A program made the translations under genes and the position numbers. A stretch of 64,000 bases of DNA from Azotimanducus sp963663145. GTDB taxonomy: Bacteria; Pseudomonadota; Gammaproteobacteria; Pseudomonadales; Azotimanducaceae. The stretch's first letter is position 1. Each line of letters opens with the position of its first letter. Below the pieces are notes generated by a model. It ran no database searches and was not told the origin of the DNA. It saw only the letters and a list, made by a program, of their open reading frames with translations. The DNA lies in the NCBI GenBank assembly GCA_963663145.1, contig OY760134.1, forward strand, positions 1,054,001 through 1,118,000. The letters run 5' to 3'. Of this stretch, positions 53,013 through 62,165 are shown piece after piece.

Positions 53013-53863
53013 TAGGGGCGCTGCTTGCTTTCGCCGTCTTGTGGTCGGGGCCGATCATTGCGCAGGGTGCGGACAGTTTTGACCCTGGCGGCTACGTGCA
53101 GGTGGAGTTGATTCTGTTCACGCGGGAGTCGCAGGCACAGGAGACGAACCGCACAGGGGTGCGCCCGGAACGCTTGGAACGTCAAGCAGCGAGAATTTTC
53201 CCCGCCGATTTGGTCAGTATCCGGGATGCGCACCTCGCCGTGCTTGCGGATACCTCTTGGTTTGAAAACGAATGGGCGTTGTTGGCGCCGAAATTGATTA
53301 ATCTGAGTGAGGAAGACTTAGCCCGCGGGCTGCTGCCGGTGGTCGAGGAAGAGACCTTGGACGAAATCGTCAAACAGGTCGAGATCGTCCCGGAAGCGGC
53401 AGACGAAGCCGCATCCACGCATCGAGTCGAACTTGAGGTGTTGCAAGAACCCGATGAACTTCCCCTGTGGCTGCGCTACCGAAACTGGCACACTCATCTG
53501 ATCGCCAATTGTTTTGCACAAATTGCGGAACAAGAGCGCAAGCTCGCCACGGCACTGCGGGCAATCGACCGATCATCACAGCTCAAGGTGATTATGCACG
53601 GGGCATGGATACAGCCGATCGGCGCGAGGCCGCAGGCGGTGCTCTTGCACGGTGGAGAAGAGGGCGAAGTGGGTGTCCTTCGCCTCAAGCGACAGGCGTT
53701 CGTGCAGGCGGAAGTGCAAATGTGGCGTCCGCTTGATGAAGGCTACGCAGAACTGCATCAAACCCGACCCATGCGTTTGGCGCGCGCCTACTACTTTGAT
53801 CATCCGATGGTCGGCGTCATCCTGCGCGTGGATCCCCTAAGCGTGCCGCTAGAGTTCCGCTAA
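53009..53863 (+). CDS. csiV: CsiV-family periplasmic protein
   Basis: The 284-residue product starts at the ATG at 53009, which overlaps the mfd stop, and has a signal peptide (IGALLAFAVLWSGPIIAQG). YVQVELILFTRESQAQE begins the mature part and WIQPIGARPQAVLLHGG is central; both are CsiV family landmarks. A C-terminal MRLARAYYFDHPMVGVILRVDP fits too. CsiV binds peptidoglycan and aids LpoA-PBP1a in Vibrio. Position after mfd is the conserved context. Confidence 0.85.
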   Translation: MIGALLAFAVLWSGPIIAQGADSFDPGGYVQVELILFTRESQAQETNRTGVRPERLERQAARIFPADLVSIRDAHLAVLADTSWFENEWALLAPKLINLSEEDLARGLLPVVEEETLDEIVKQVEIVPEAADEAASTHRVELEVLQEPDELPLWLRYRNWHTHLIANCFAQIAEQERKLATALRAIDRSSQLKVIMHGAWIQPIGARPQAVLLHGGEEGEVGVLRLKRQAFVQAEVQMWRPLDEGYAELHQTRPMRLARAYYFDHPMVGVILRVDPLSVPLEFR

Positions 53864-53875
53864 ACTGGGATCAAC

Positions 53876-54622
53876 ATGTCTAGAAGTTGCACTCAAGCGG
53901 TTACGGACTGGGCCAAGCGCTTTGGCGCGCCGCCCTGGTTCTACGATAAGGCCAAGCCGTTCCAATGGGGTCTCGGCTTACTCGGACTCGCGTGCTTTCT
54001 TGTCGGCAGCCTCTGGGGGCTTGGCTTTGCGCCTGCGGACTACCAGCAGGGGGAGAGCTTTCGCATTATCTATGTGCATGTGCCTGCCTCTTTTCTCGCC
54101 CAATCCTGCTACCTGCTCATGGGCGTGGCGGCAGTGCTGGTGCTGGTTTGGCGCGTGAAGCTGGCTGATGTGTGCTTAAGCTGCGCCGCACCGCTTGGCG
54201 TCGGGTTTACGCTCATCTCATTGACAAGCGGCGCCATTTGGGGCAAGCCGACCTGGGGTGCTTGGTGGGTATCGGATGCGCGCACATTGTCGATGGTCGT
54301 CCTCTTGTTTCTCTACATAGGCGTGATCGCACTTCGCAGAGCCTTGGGGAACCAGCCCTTCTCGGCGCGTGCTTGTGCCATGTTGCTGGTGGTGGGATTG
54401 GTCAACCTGCCAATCATTCGGTATTCGGTGGACTGGTGGCTCACCCTGCATCAATCGGCGAGCTTCAGTCTGATGCAAGCCCCGAGCATGCCGGCCGACA
54501 TGTGGCTGCCATTGTTGGTCAACGTGATTGGCCTCTATTGTTTGTTTGGTGCGCTTCTATTGATGGCCATGCGGGTTGAACTGCGTATGCGTCATTACGA
54601 CTCGGAGTGGGCGCGGCGATGA
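53876..54622 (+). CDS. ccmC: Heme exporter protein CcmC
   Basis: The 248-residue six-helix membrane protein has the heme-binding histidines in IYVHVPASF and WWLTLHQSAS, and the tryptophan-rich WWD region WGKPTWGAWWVSDARTLS. The third Trp of the usual WGxWWxWDxR motif is Ser here and the following LT is TL. CcmC loads heme on CcmE. ccmA and ccmB, which normally precede it, are absent; csiV is 12 bp upstream. The gene overlaps ccmD by four bases. Confidence 0.93.
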   Translation: MSRSCTQAVTDWAKRFGAPPWFYDKAKPFQWGLGLLGLACFLVGSLWGLGFAPADYQQGESFRIIYVHVPASFLAQSCYLLMGVAAVLVLVWRVKLADVCLSCAAPLGVGFTLISLTSGAIWGKPTWGAWWVSDARTLSMVVLLFLYIGVIALRRALGNQPFSARACAMLLVVGLVNLPIIRYSVDWWLTLHQSASFSLMQAPSMPADMWLPLLVNVIGLYCLFGALLLMAMRVELRMRHYDSEWARR

Positions 54623-54837
54623 TTGAGACGGTCCTCGCCTTCATTGATATGGGCGATCATGGGCCCTATGTGTGGAGCGCTTGGGGCATCGCGCTGGTGA
54701 TCTTGGGCATCATGGCCGTTGTACCAGTGCTGCGCTGGCGGGCGTTCAAGACTCGGGCTGAAGCCGTCCGCGACGCGCACAGTTCGGTGACGGAGTGCAA
54801 CGAATTGGAGCAGCAAGCGACCGATGCATCCGCTTAG
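54619..54837 (+). CDS. ccmD: Heme exporter protein CcmD
   Basis: The 72-residue protein starts at the ATG overlapping the ccmC stop. It has one membrane helix (VWSAWGIALVILGIMAVV) followed by a basic cytoplasmic tail, the CcmD form MGDHGPYVWSAWG. It stabilises CcmE with CcmC. It overlaps ccmE by 14 bases. Confidence 0.9.
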   Translation: MIETVLAFIDMGDHGPYVWSAWGIALVILGIMAVVPVLRWRAFKTRAEAVRDAHSSVTECNELEQQATDASA

Positions 54838-55261
54838 GCGACGACGTCTCGTGATGGTCTTGTGCCTGCTTGCGGGAGCAGGGGTGGCGACCACCCTGGC
54901 GATGCTGGCGCTTGATCAAAATCTGAATCTCTTTTACCCGCCCGCGCAGGTGATTTCAGGTGAAGCTCCTCTGGGTAAGCGCATCCGTGCTGGAGGCATG
55001 GTCGAAGCAGGCACATTGATGCGCAGCGAAGAGGGGCTGTCGGTGAGCTTTATGGTGTCAGACCTTGAAGGAGCGCGCTTTGAAGTCCGCTACCGCGGCA
55101 TATTGCCCGACCTCTTTCGCGAAGGCCAGGGCGTCATCGCCACGGGTCGGCTTAAGGCGGACGGAATCTTTGAAGCCGAAACCCTGCTTGCCAAGCACGA
55201 TGAAAACTACATGCCTCCAGAACTTGCCGAAATAATGCCGCACGCGGGCAAGAAATCTTGA
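54824..55261 (+). CDS. ccmE: Cytochrome c maturation heme chaperone CcmE
   Basis: The 145-residue protein has an N-terminal membrane anchor and an OB-fold. The covalent heme ligand His is in LLAKHDENYMPPEL, matching the family motif H-x-x-x-Y. RIRAGGMVEAGTL and VRYRGILPDLFREGQGVIATG are also typical. It receives heme from CcmC and passes it to CcmF. Confidence 0.95.
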   Translation: MHPLRRRRLVMVLCLLAGAGVATTLAMLALDQNLNLFYPPAQVISGEAPLGKRIRAGGMVEAGTLMRSEEGLSVSFMVSDLEGARFEVRYRGILPDLFREGQGVIATGRLKADGIFEAETLLAKHDENYMPPELAEIMPHAGKKS

Positions 55262-55262
55262 C

Positions 55263-57188
55263 ATGATCGCCGAATATGCCCTCTTCGCCCTGATACTGGC
55301 GCTTTGTCTGTCTGCCATTCTGTGGCTCAATCCCATTTTTGAGCGATTTGGCCTAACCCGCCTGTCGACGGATACGAGACTCTGCGCGGGCGTGGTCTTG
55401 TTCATCGCATTCGCCTTCCTACTGCTCAGCTATTCGTTCTTGCGAGACGACTTTTCTATTCTCTATGTAGCTGCGAACAGCAACACGGCATTGCCCGATC
55501 ACTTCAAATTGAGTGCGGTGTGGGGCGCGCACGAAGGTTCATTTTTGCTTTGGTGCCTCGTGGCTTCGGCGTGGATGCTGGCGCTCGCCGTGGCCATGCG
55601 CAGGGTTCGCGGCGAGCAATTGCGCTACGCCGTGCCGGTGATGGCTGCCCTGCTGACGGGCTTCCTGCTGTTCATGCTGCTCACCAGCAGCCCCTTCGAG
55701 CGATCACTGCCATTTGTGCCGGCTGAAGGAAGCGATCTGAATCCCTTGTTGCAGGATTTCGCACTCATCGTGCATCCGCCCATGCTCTATGTCGGTTATG
55801 TCGGCTTCGCGGTGCCCTTCGCGATCGCGGTGTCAACGCTGATTCATGGCGGCAAGGGCGGAGACATCGGTCGTGAGTTCGCTTCGGCCATGCAGCCTTT
55901 TGTGCTGGTGGCGTGGTCTTTTCTCACGCTCGGCATAGCGCTCGGAAGTTGGTGGGCCTATTACGAATTGGGTTGGGGCGGTTGGTGGTTTTGGGATCCG
56001 GTCGAAAACGCTTCGTTCATGCCTTGGCTGGTCGGCACGGCGCTCCTGCATTCCTTGGCCGCGACAAAGCTGCGCGGCGTGTTCGTAGGTTGGACGCTGC
56101 TACTGGCCATACTGGCCTCGGGCCTCTCGCTTCTCGGCGCCTTCCTGGTACGGTCAGGGATACTCACCTCCGTACACGCCTTTGCGCTTGACCCCGAGCG
56201 GGGGTTGTTTATTTTGCTCATATTGTTGGCGAGCGTCGGTACTGCGCTTGCCTTGTTTGCATGGCGCGCGCCGCGCTTCGGAGCGCTCGCGAATTTCACT
56301 TTCAAGGCGCGCGAATTCTGGCTGTTGATCAACAATGCGTTGCTCATGGTCTCAACCTCGGTGGTATTCCTAGGCACCCTGTATCCCTTGCTGCACGAGT
56401 TCTTGACCGAAGAGAAAGTCTCCGTGGGACCGCCTTACTTCAATATGGTGTTCGTGCCCTTGATGCTCGTCTTGAGCGTCGCCATGGGCATAGGGCAGTG
56501 GACGAATTGGGGCGGGAAGGTCATCCCGGGTAAGCGCCAACTGCGTTGGATAGGAATTGGCGCTCTGGGTCTGGGTCTGATCTTGCCCTTGGTGTTTACG
56601 GGTGCCTTGAAGCTTGCGGCGGTCATCTCTCTCACCCTCGCCGCCTGGCTGATCTTCGGTGTTATCGCGCAAGTCTATTCCGAACGCGAGTTGGCGCGTC
56701 AGCGAATCGGAATGTGGGTTGCGCATGTCGGATTCGCCTGCACACTCATTGGTGTCGGCCTCACGAGTCAGTATTCGGTGGAACGCGACCTCGCGCTTGG
56801 CGTTGGTGAATCGGCGCAGGTGGGCGCCTATGCGTTCGAGTTTCAAGGCGTTAAGGAAGTGCATGGCGCGAACTACGTTTCCGACCAAGGGCGTATCAGC
56901 GTAAGGGGTAGTGGGGGAGGAGACAGCTTCGAACTCGCGCCGGAAAAACGCCGCTATGTCTCGGGGGGGCAGGTCATGACCGAAGCCGCCATTCGCCCTT
57001 CGATCATTGAAGATGTCTATGTGTCCTTGGGTACGCGAATAGATGAGGGTCGCTGGTCTTTGCGTATACACGTTAAGCCCTTTGTACGCTGGATATGGCT
57101 GGGTGCCCTGATCATGGTGCTTGGCGGGATGGCGCATGTATGGCTCTCACGCGGGCGCCGAACGCTGGTTGAAGAATCGGCCTCTTGA
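55263..57188 (+). CDS. ccmF: Heme lyase subunit CcmF
   Basis: The 641-residue protein with about fifteen membrane helices carries the WWD motif GGWWFWDPVEN, an intact one, with flanking His residues (WGAHEGSFLLW, ALIVHPPMLYVGY). CcmF attaches heme to apocytochrome c with CcmH. It follows ccmE by 1 bp and overlaps ccmG. Confidence 0.96.
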   Translation: MIAEYALFALILALCLSAILWLNPIFERFGLTRLSTDTRLCAGVVLFIAFAFLLLSYSFLRDDFSILYVAANSNTALPDHFKLSAVWGAHEGSFLLWCLVASAWMLALAVAMRRVRGEQLRYAVPVMAALLTGFLLFMLLTSSPFERSLPFVPAEGSDLNPLLQDFALIVHPPMLYVGYVGFAVPFAIAVSTLIHGGKGGDIGREFASAMQPFVLVAWSFLTLGIALGSWWAYYELGWGGWWFWDPVENASFMPWLVGTALLHSLAATKLRGVFVGWTLLLAILASGLSLLGAFLVRSGILTSVHAFALDPERGLFILLILLASVGTALALFAWRAPRFGALANFTFKAREFWLLINNALLMVSTSVVFLGTLYPLLHEFLTEEKVSVGPPYFNMVFVPLMLVLSVAMGIGQWTNWGGKVIPGKRQLRWIGIGALGLGLILPLVFTGALKLAAVISLTLAAWLIFGVIAQVYSERELARQRIGMWVAHVGFACTLIGVGLTSQYSVERDLALGVGESAQVGAYAFEFQGVKEVHGANYVSDQGRISVRGSGGGDSFELAPEKRRYVSGGQVMTEAAIRPSIIEDVYVSLGTRIDEGRWSLRIHVKPFVRWIWLGALIMVLGGMAHVWLSRGRRTLVEESAS

Positions 57189-57718
57189 TGCGAACACGTC
57201 CGCTATATTTCTTGCCGCTGGCGCTGCTGTTGGTACTCGGTGCCGCTCTCGCGCTGCGCATTCTAGACCCGGAGGCGGCAGACCGCGCGCTTCGGCCCAT
57301 GCTGGGCAAGCAGATTCCGGTGCTCGACCTCCCAGTGCTTGGCGACCCGGCACGGACCGTGGGGCCTCAGGACTATGTCGGGGATTGGCTGCTCGTCAAT
57401 CTCTGGGGGAGTTGGTGCGCTCCCTGCCGCGACGAGCACGGAGAACTCATGCGCGTGAGCCTTGAGGAGCACATCCCGATCCTTGGTGTGAACACTTGGG
57501 ACACCTATGAGGCCGCGCAGGGGTTTCTGAACGAACTGGGCAACCCCTACACCCAAGTGGGCTTTGATGTGGATGGATTGGCAAGACTTGAATTGGCCGT
57601 CACGGGTGTGCCCGAAACCCTCTTGGTGGATGCGGGCGGCTTGGTGGTGGTGCATCACGTGGGACCACTGACAAGGGACCTGTTTGAACGGGATTTTCGG
57701 GCCCACTTAATCCCATGA
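57188..57718 (+). CDS. ccmG: Thiol:disulfide interchange protein CcmG (DsbE)
   Basis: The 176-residue protein starts at the ATG at 57188. It has a membrane anchor (LYFLPLALLLVLGAALAL) and a thioredoxin fold with the redox site NLWGSWCAPCRDEH and cis-proline region TGVPETLLVD. It reduces the cysteines of apocytochromes c in the periplasm. It overlaps ccmH by four bases. Confidence 0.95.
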   Translation: MRTRPLYFLPLALLLVLGAALALRILDPEAADRALRPMLGKQIPVLDLPVLGDPARTVGPQDYVGDWLLVNLWGSWCAPCRDEHGELMRVSLEEHIPILGVNTWDTYEAAQGFLNELGNPYTQVGFDVDGLARLELAVTGVPETLLVDAGGLVVVHHVGPLTRDLFERDFRAHLIP

Positions 57719-58122
57719 AGCTTTTCAAGTTCACGGCCGCGTTCCTACTGATGCTCTTGCTGGGCGCTCCGCTTGCCGAAGGAAGTTCGATCGACGGACT
57801 GTCGTTTGAGGACCCTGTGCTTGAAGACCGTTATCGGACGCTCTTGGAAAGTTTCCGCTGCCCGGTGTGCCAAAACACGAGTCTTGCCGGTTCCGATGCG
57901 CCCACCGCTCGCGACCTCAGGCAGCGCGTTTACCAGATGCTCTCCGAAGGCCGCACGGATACCGAAATTCGCGATTGGATTTCAGCCCGCTACGGCGATT
58001 TCGTGCTCTATTCTCCGCCGGTGCGAGGTCCGACGCTCGTCTTGTGGTTGGGGCCGCTGGGGCTCTTGCTTGTCGCCTGCTTGGTGTTGTGGCGCGTGCT
58101 TGGCCGTCAGGCGAAAGCATGA
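57715..58122 (+). CDS. ccmH: Cytochrome c biogenesis protein CcmH (short, CcmL-type)
   Basis: The 135-residue protein has a signal sequence, the redox motif FRCPVCQNTSLAGSDA (C-P-V-C), DLRQRVYQMLSEGRTDTEI and a C-terminal membrane helix (VLWLGPLGLLLVACLVLWRVL). It is the short CcmH form; the TPR part is separate as CcmI. Confidence 0.94.
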   Translation: MKLFKFTAAFLLMLLLGAPLAEGSSIDGLSFEDPVLEDRYRTLLESFRCPVCQNTSLAGSDAPTARDLRQRVYQMLSEGRTDTEIRDWISARYGDFVLYSPPVRGPTLVLWLGPLGLLLVACLVLWRVLGRQAKA

Positions 58123-59132
58123 GTACGCTGGCTCTCTTGGGATTCGCCGCGTTGCTTGCTCTGAGTTTTCTCTTTGTTTGGAGTGGCCGCTCCGGTGCGT
58201 TGAAAAGCCTCGTCGCATTTGGCGTGGCGTCGCTTTTGGCGTCTCTTGCGTACCTTCAATTGGGCGCTTGGAAGGAACTGCGCATCAACGAACTGCAAGT
58301 CAAGCTGATGGGCGCGGAGGGCGCAACTGCGGAGGAACGCACGGCGTTGCGGGGGCTCTTGGAGGATATGGCCGATGATCAGCAAGGAGATCCTCGCTAT
58401 GCCTATCTCTTGGGGCACAGCCTGTTGGCGGAAGAGGACTATGAGGCGGCGCGAAGTGCGTTTCAGAGTCTGCGAGAGCGGGGTGTTGAGGACTTGGAGA
58501 TTGACATCTCCTATGTGCAGAGCGACTTTCTCGCCCGCGACGGCCTCCTGGGTGACAGGGCGAGGGAGCTCGCGAGAAGCCTGATCGATTCAAACAACCC
58601 TGTCCTGCTTGAGATACTTGTGTTGGATGCCTTGCGCAGCAACAATCAGCAGGCCTTCATGGAGGCGTGGCCGAAGTATGTGGGCACGCCGAGAGGTTCG
58701 GAACTGGCGCAAAGCCTTGGGCAGCAAATTGACTTTCGAGCCGCTTTGGGAACCGCACCGGGTGGGGGCGAAGCACTCACCGGAGCCCTAATTCACGTCG
58801 CCGTGTCCGTGTCGGGAGAAATAGAAGCACCGCCTGATACCCCCGTGTTTGTATTGGCACGCGATGCGAATGTGTCAGGGCCACCCCTCGCCGTGAAGCG
58901 TCTCAGGTTTGCGGACCTTCCTGTGCGCGTGACTCTCTCGGATGCGGACGCCATGTTGGCGGCCAATAAACTCTCAGGCGCAAGCCATGTGGAAGTGGTG
59001 GCACGATTGGCACTATCCGGCGCGCCGATCGCGGCTGAAGGAGATATTGAAGCGTCGTCGGGCAAGCTTCGACTTGACCGGGAAACGCAAGAGATCTTGT
59101 TGGAACTGAGCAATCCTGATTGTAGCGATTGA
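58119..59132 (+). CDS. ccmI: Cytochrome c biogenesis protein CcmI
   Basis: The 337-residue product starts at the ATG overlapping the ccmH stop. It has two N-terminal membrane helices and a periplasmic part with TPR-like helices (DPRYAYLLGHSLLAEEDYEAAR) and a C-terminal beta domain (VFVLARDANVSGPPLAVKRL, LPVRVTLSDADAM). CcmI holds apocytochromes for ligation. It closes the ccm run; thrC follows after 80 bp. Confidence 0.9.
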   Translation: MSTLALLGFAALLALSFLFVWSGRSGALKSLVAFGVASLLASLAYLQLGAWKELRINELQVKLMGAEGATAEERTALRGLLEDMADDQQGDPRYAYLLGHSLLAEEDYEAARSAFQSLRERGVEDLEIDISYVQSDFLARDGLLGDRARELARSLIDSNNPVLLEILVLDALRSNNQQAFMEAWPKYVGTPRGSELAQSLGQQIDFRAALGTAPGGGEALTGALIHVAVSVSGEIEAPPDTPVFVLARDANVSGPPLAVKRLRFADLPVRVTLSDADAMLAANKLSGASHVEVVARLALSGAPIAAEGDIEASSGKLRLDRETQEILLELSNPDCSD

Positions 59133-59212
59133 CCTCATTAGCGATTTGAATGTGTGCCGTCAAGAGGGGGCGTGCCTCGCCTGATAAATGGAGGCGCTGA
59201 TAGACTAGGCGC

Positions 59213-60601
59213 ATGCGCTACCTAAGTACTCGCGGTAAAACTCCACCCATGGCTTTCGGCCAAGCGGTTCTTACCGGTCTGGCGCCTGACGGTGGACTCT
59301 TGCTGCCCGAACGCATTCCTTGGATGGGTGATCGGCTCTCGGAGTTTACAGCAGCCGACTATGTTGACTTTTGCACAAGTTTCACAGAAGACTTTGGTTC
59401 CGAGGACTTGGAGCTCTCGCCGCTCATTCGTCGCGCCTACAGTGCGTTTGATGCGCCTCAAGTCGTTGAGTTTGTCGATCTCGACGATGTGAGCCTCATG
59501 GAGCTCTTCCACGGACCAACCCTTGCCTTCAAAGATATCGCCCTGCAGTTTCTCGGTCACCTGTTCGAGCTGCTGCTTGAGCGCAGTCGGAGGCAGCTCA
59601 ACATCCTCGGTGCGACCAGCGGGGATACTGGAAGTGCGGCGATTCACGCCGTGTCCGGGCGCGAATCCATGCGCATATTCATACTCTACCCGCGCGGGCG
59701 CGTCAGTCGGTTGCAAGAGCGGCAGATGATCGCGGTGAACTCGCCCAATGTCTCCTGCCTGTCGGTGGAAGGCAGCTTTGATGATTGCCAGCGGTTGGTG
59801 AAGACGCTATTTGCGGACCTGGCGTTCAAACAAGCCCACAGCTTGGGTGCCGTCAATTCGGTCAACTGGGCGCGCATCCTCGCCCAAGCCGTCTACTATG
59901 GCTACGCGGCGCTTCGCATGGGACGCGGCGCTCCAATCGTGCCCGTGGTGCCCACCGGCAACTTCGGTAACATCTTCTCTGGATACCTTGCCATGCGCAT
60001 GGGGTTTCCCATCAGAAGGCTCCTGCTTGCGACTAACGAGAACGACATACTTGCCCGTTTCTTTGATTCCGGCATCTATACGCGCGGATCCGTGCAGGCA
60101 ACCGAGAGCCCCTCGATGGACATACAGTCGGCAAGCAATATCGAGCGCTTTCTCTACTACCTTTTTGATGAGGACGGAGACCGTGTGGCTTGGTTCATGA
60201 ATCGCTTCAACAGCTGCGGCGAAGCGAGGCTTGAAGCGCGAGAACGCGACCACCTGGGCGATGCCATCAGGGGCGTGCGGGTGGATGGAGAAGAGATGCG
60301 CGCGACCATCAAAAGCATTCACGCGACACACGCCTATACGCTCGATCCGCACAGTGCCGTCGGCGTGGCTGCGGCGAACAAGGTGGGTGCGGAACTGGGA
60401 ACGGGCCCTAAGCTGTGCCTAGCCACGGCGCATCCCGCCAAGTTTCCCGAGACCATCAAGGAGGTCACCGGCGAGTGGGTCACGCACCCGAGACTCGAAG
60501 CAATCGCCGAAGGTCAGAGTAAGGCGACCGAGATTCCCGCCGACTTGGATGCGCTGAAAGCGCATATCGAGCATCAAACTGATAGTCTATTGCGAGGCTA
60601 G
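59213..60601 (+). CDS. thrC: Threonine synthase
   Basis: The 462-residue protein begins MRYLSTRGKTPPMAFGQAVL, typical for ThrC. The PLP lysine is in GPTLAFKDIALQFLGHLFE, and ATSGDTGSAAIHAV and PTGNFGNIFSGYLA bind the cofactor phosphate. It converts O-phosphohomoserine to threonine. No hom or thrB gene is next to it. Confidence 0.96.
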   Translation: MRYLSTRGKTPPMAFGQAVLTGLAPDGGLLLPERIPWMGDRLSEFTAADYVDFCTSFTEDFGSEDLELSPLIRRAYSAFDAPQVVEFVDLDDVSLMELFHGPTLAFKDIALQFLGHLFELLLERSRRQLNILGATSGDTGSAAIHAVSGRESMRIFILYPRGRVSRLQERQMIAVNSPNVSCLSVEGSFDDCQRLVKTLFADLAFKQAHSLGAVNSVNWARILAQAVYYGYAALRMGRGAPIVPVVPTGNFGNIFSGYLAMRMGFPIRRLLLATNENDILARFFDSGIYTRGSVQATESPSMDIQSASNIERFLYYLFDEDGDRVAWFMNRFNSCGEARLEARERDHLGDAIRGVRVDGEEMRATIKSIHATHAYTLDPHSAVGVAAANKVGAELGTGPKLCLATAHPAKFPETIKEVTGEWVTHPRLEAIAEGQSKATEIPADLDALKAHIEHQTDSLLRG

Positions 60602-60649
60602 AACGACACGAGAGCGAACAGAGACCTTTCTGCGGACGCTGCTTCGAGT

Positions 60650-61324
60650 TCACATCGGATCGCCGCTTCGATCTCGGTGTTCTCGCGCTTCATAGTCCAT
60701 TGCCAACTGACTGACAGATTCACCTGCCTTATAGCGCTCTGCGATGATCTGTGTTGCGAGTCCGGTGCCCGCTATCACGGGTCTGCCAGCAGAGACACCC
60801 GGGCTTATGGCGATCATGTATGGAGCGTTTAGCAGTGAGGCTCGGGTGAATGGGAACAGCTTCACAGGAACGCCCTCGGAATCGCGTTCGATGCGCTTGA
60901 GTGCCGCATCCAAGACCTCACGCATTGCGGTCTGCCCCTCTTGACTGATGTTGGTCAACTTTCCATAGCGCTCGACAAATAGATCGAGGCCGTCTGTCTC
61001 CAGTTTCTCACTGAGGAGCGGATGCTTCTTGTTTTGTGGCCGCCGAGCGAGTTTTTTCAAGTAACGAATCGCGTTGCGTAGATTCGGCATCTTTACGCCG
61101 TGGGTGCGCCTTATGGCGGAAATGATGTGAAGCTCCGTCAGATTGAAGAAAGACAGCAGAGTGGGAGACCTTGGAGCCACCGCTATCAAAGGATCGAAAT
61201 GATTCGTACCACAAGCCCAACTGCGAATTGTTGCTGATGGAACCGACAGGTAATGCGCGACCTCAGAGATTGTATAGGCGGACAAGGCACGAGGATATTC
61301 TCTCCCCGCCGGGCTTCTAGTCAC
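60650..61324 (-). pseudogene. MerR-like/DUF433 antitoxin-type protein with frameshifted C-terminus
   Basis: The 224-residue frame has an N-terminal MerR-like helix-turn-helix (YTISEVAHYLSVPSATIRSW) and a DUF433 domain (GRPVIAGTGLATQIIAERYKAGES), as in VapB45-like antitoxins. The family end is normally an E-x-E-I-E-x-A-I-R-x-E-L helix. The called frame ends in REHRDRSGDPM, whereas the +1 frame from about 60688 reads ENTEIEAAIRCELEAAS and would stop at 60598. One extra base near 60683-60688 explains this, either a mutation or a sequencing error. No toxin gene is adjacent. Confidence 0.75.
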
Positions 61325-61444
61325 TGGCGCCTCGCGGAATTTAGAATACCGAACACGTCTTGCTAGAGTATTTTACGCGACCAGCGACGCTTTGGAGACA
61401 GATGCGCCGACCCCACTCCATATCGAGTGCGACCCACTCCCGGA

Positions 61445-62164
61445 TCATCTAGAAGCCGCTTGCTCGACAATTTGGTAGATGCAGGGCTCGATGTCTGCGA
61501 CGCTGCGGGCTTCGAATTTGATGTCTTGATCGGCTGGTTTGTCTTGGCCGCCATAGTTCGCCCACAAGGCGTGCACGCCAAGGTCTTGTGCCGGCACGAT
61601 GTCCATGGACAGGCTGTCGCCGACATGGATTGATTGATTTGGACGAACTTGCGCGAACTCAAGCGCGGCGAGGAACATGTCTGGGTAGGGCTTGCCGCGA
61701 CCAACGGTTTCCGCGTTGTAGGAGAAAGCGAACGGAAGATCCAAGCCAACGCGTTCGAGGTTGGCATTGCCGTTGGTGAGCGCACCGAGCACGAAGCATT
61801 GCGACAAGCGTTGGAGCACTTCCTTCATGCCCGGAAAGAGTTCCACCTCTTGGCGCTTGTCTAAGAAAATGTCGAAGGCCCGTTGGGCATATTCTCGCGA
61901 TTGGGACTCGGAGAACCCCAGATGCTGAAGGGCGCGATCAAGAATGCCGAGGCGCAAACGTGAGACTTGGAAGCGAAGCTCAGGGTCTTCGCTGAGTACC
62001 AAATCGCGAATCTCACCGATGCCACCAGAAGTAACAAGGTTTTCGTACTCTGGAACCCTTTCGATGAGCCAGCGTGTCGATGCCCGATCCGCGTTCATGA
62101 GAGCCGGCTGTAGCGGCCAAATCGTTTCGTCGAGATCGAAGGTGATGAGCCGCATGTCGGCCAC
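61445..62164 (-). CDS. HAD-family hydrolase (YigB-like)
   Basis: The 239-residue protein has the four HAD motifs: TFDLDETIWPL, ALTNGN, GRGKPYPDMF and HVGDSLSMDI. A helical cap lies after motif I. YigB-like enzymes dephosphorylate FMN and related compounds. Its place right after xerC is the conserved Gammaproteobacterial context. Confidence 0.93.
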   Translation of the reverse strand: MADMRLITFDLDETIWPLQPALMNADRASTRWLIERVPEYENLVTSGGIGEIRDLVLSEDPELRFQVSRLRLGILDRALQHLGFSESQSREYAQRAFDIFLDKRQEVELFPGMKEVLQRLSQCFVLGALTNGNANLERVGLDLPFAFSYNAETVGRGKPYPDMFLAALEFAQVRPNQSIHVGDSLSMDIVPAQDLGVHALWANYGGQDKPADQDIKFEARSVADIEPCIYQIVEQAASR

Positions 62165-62165
62165 C

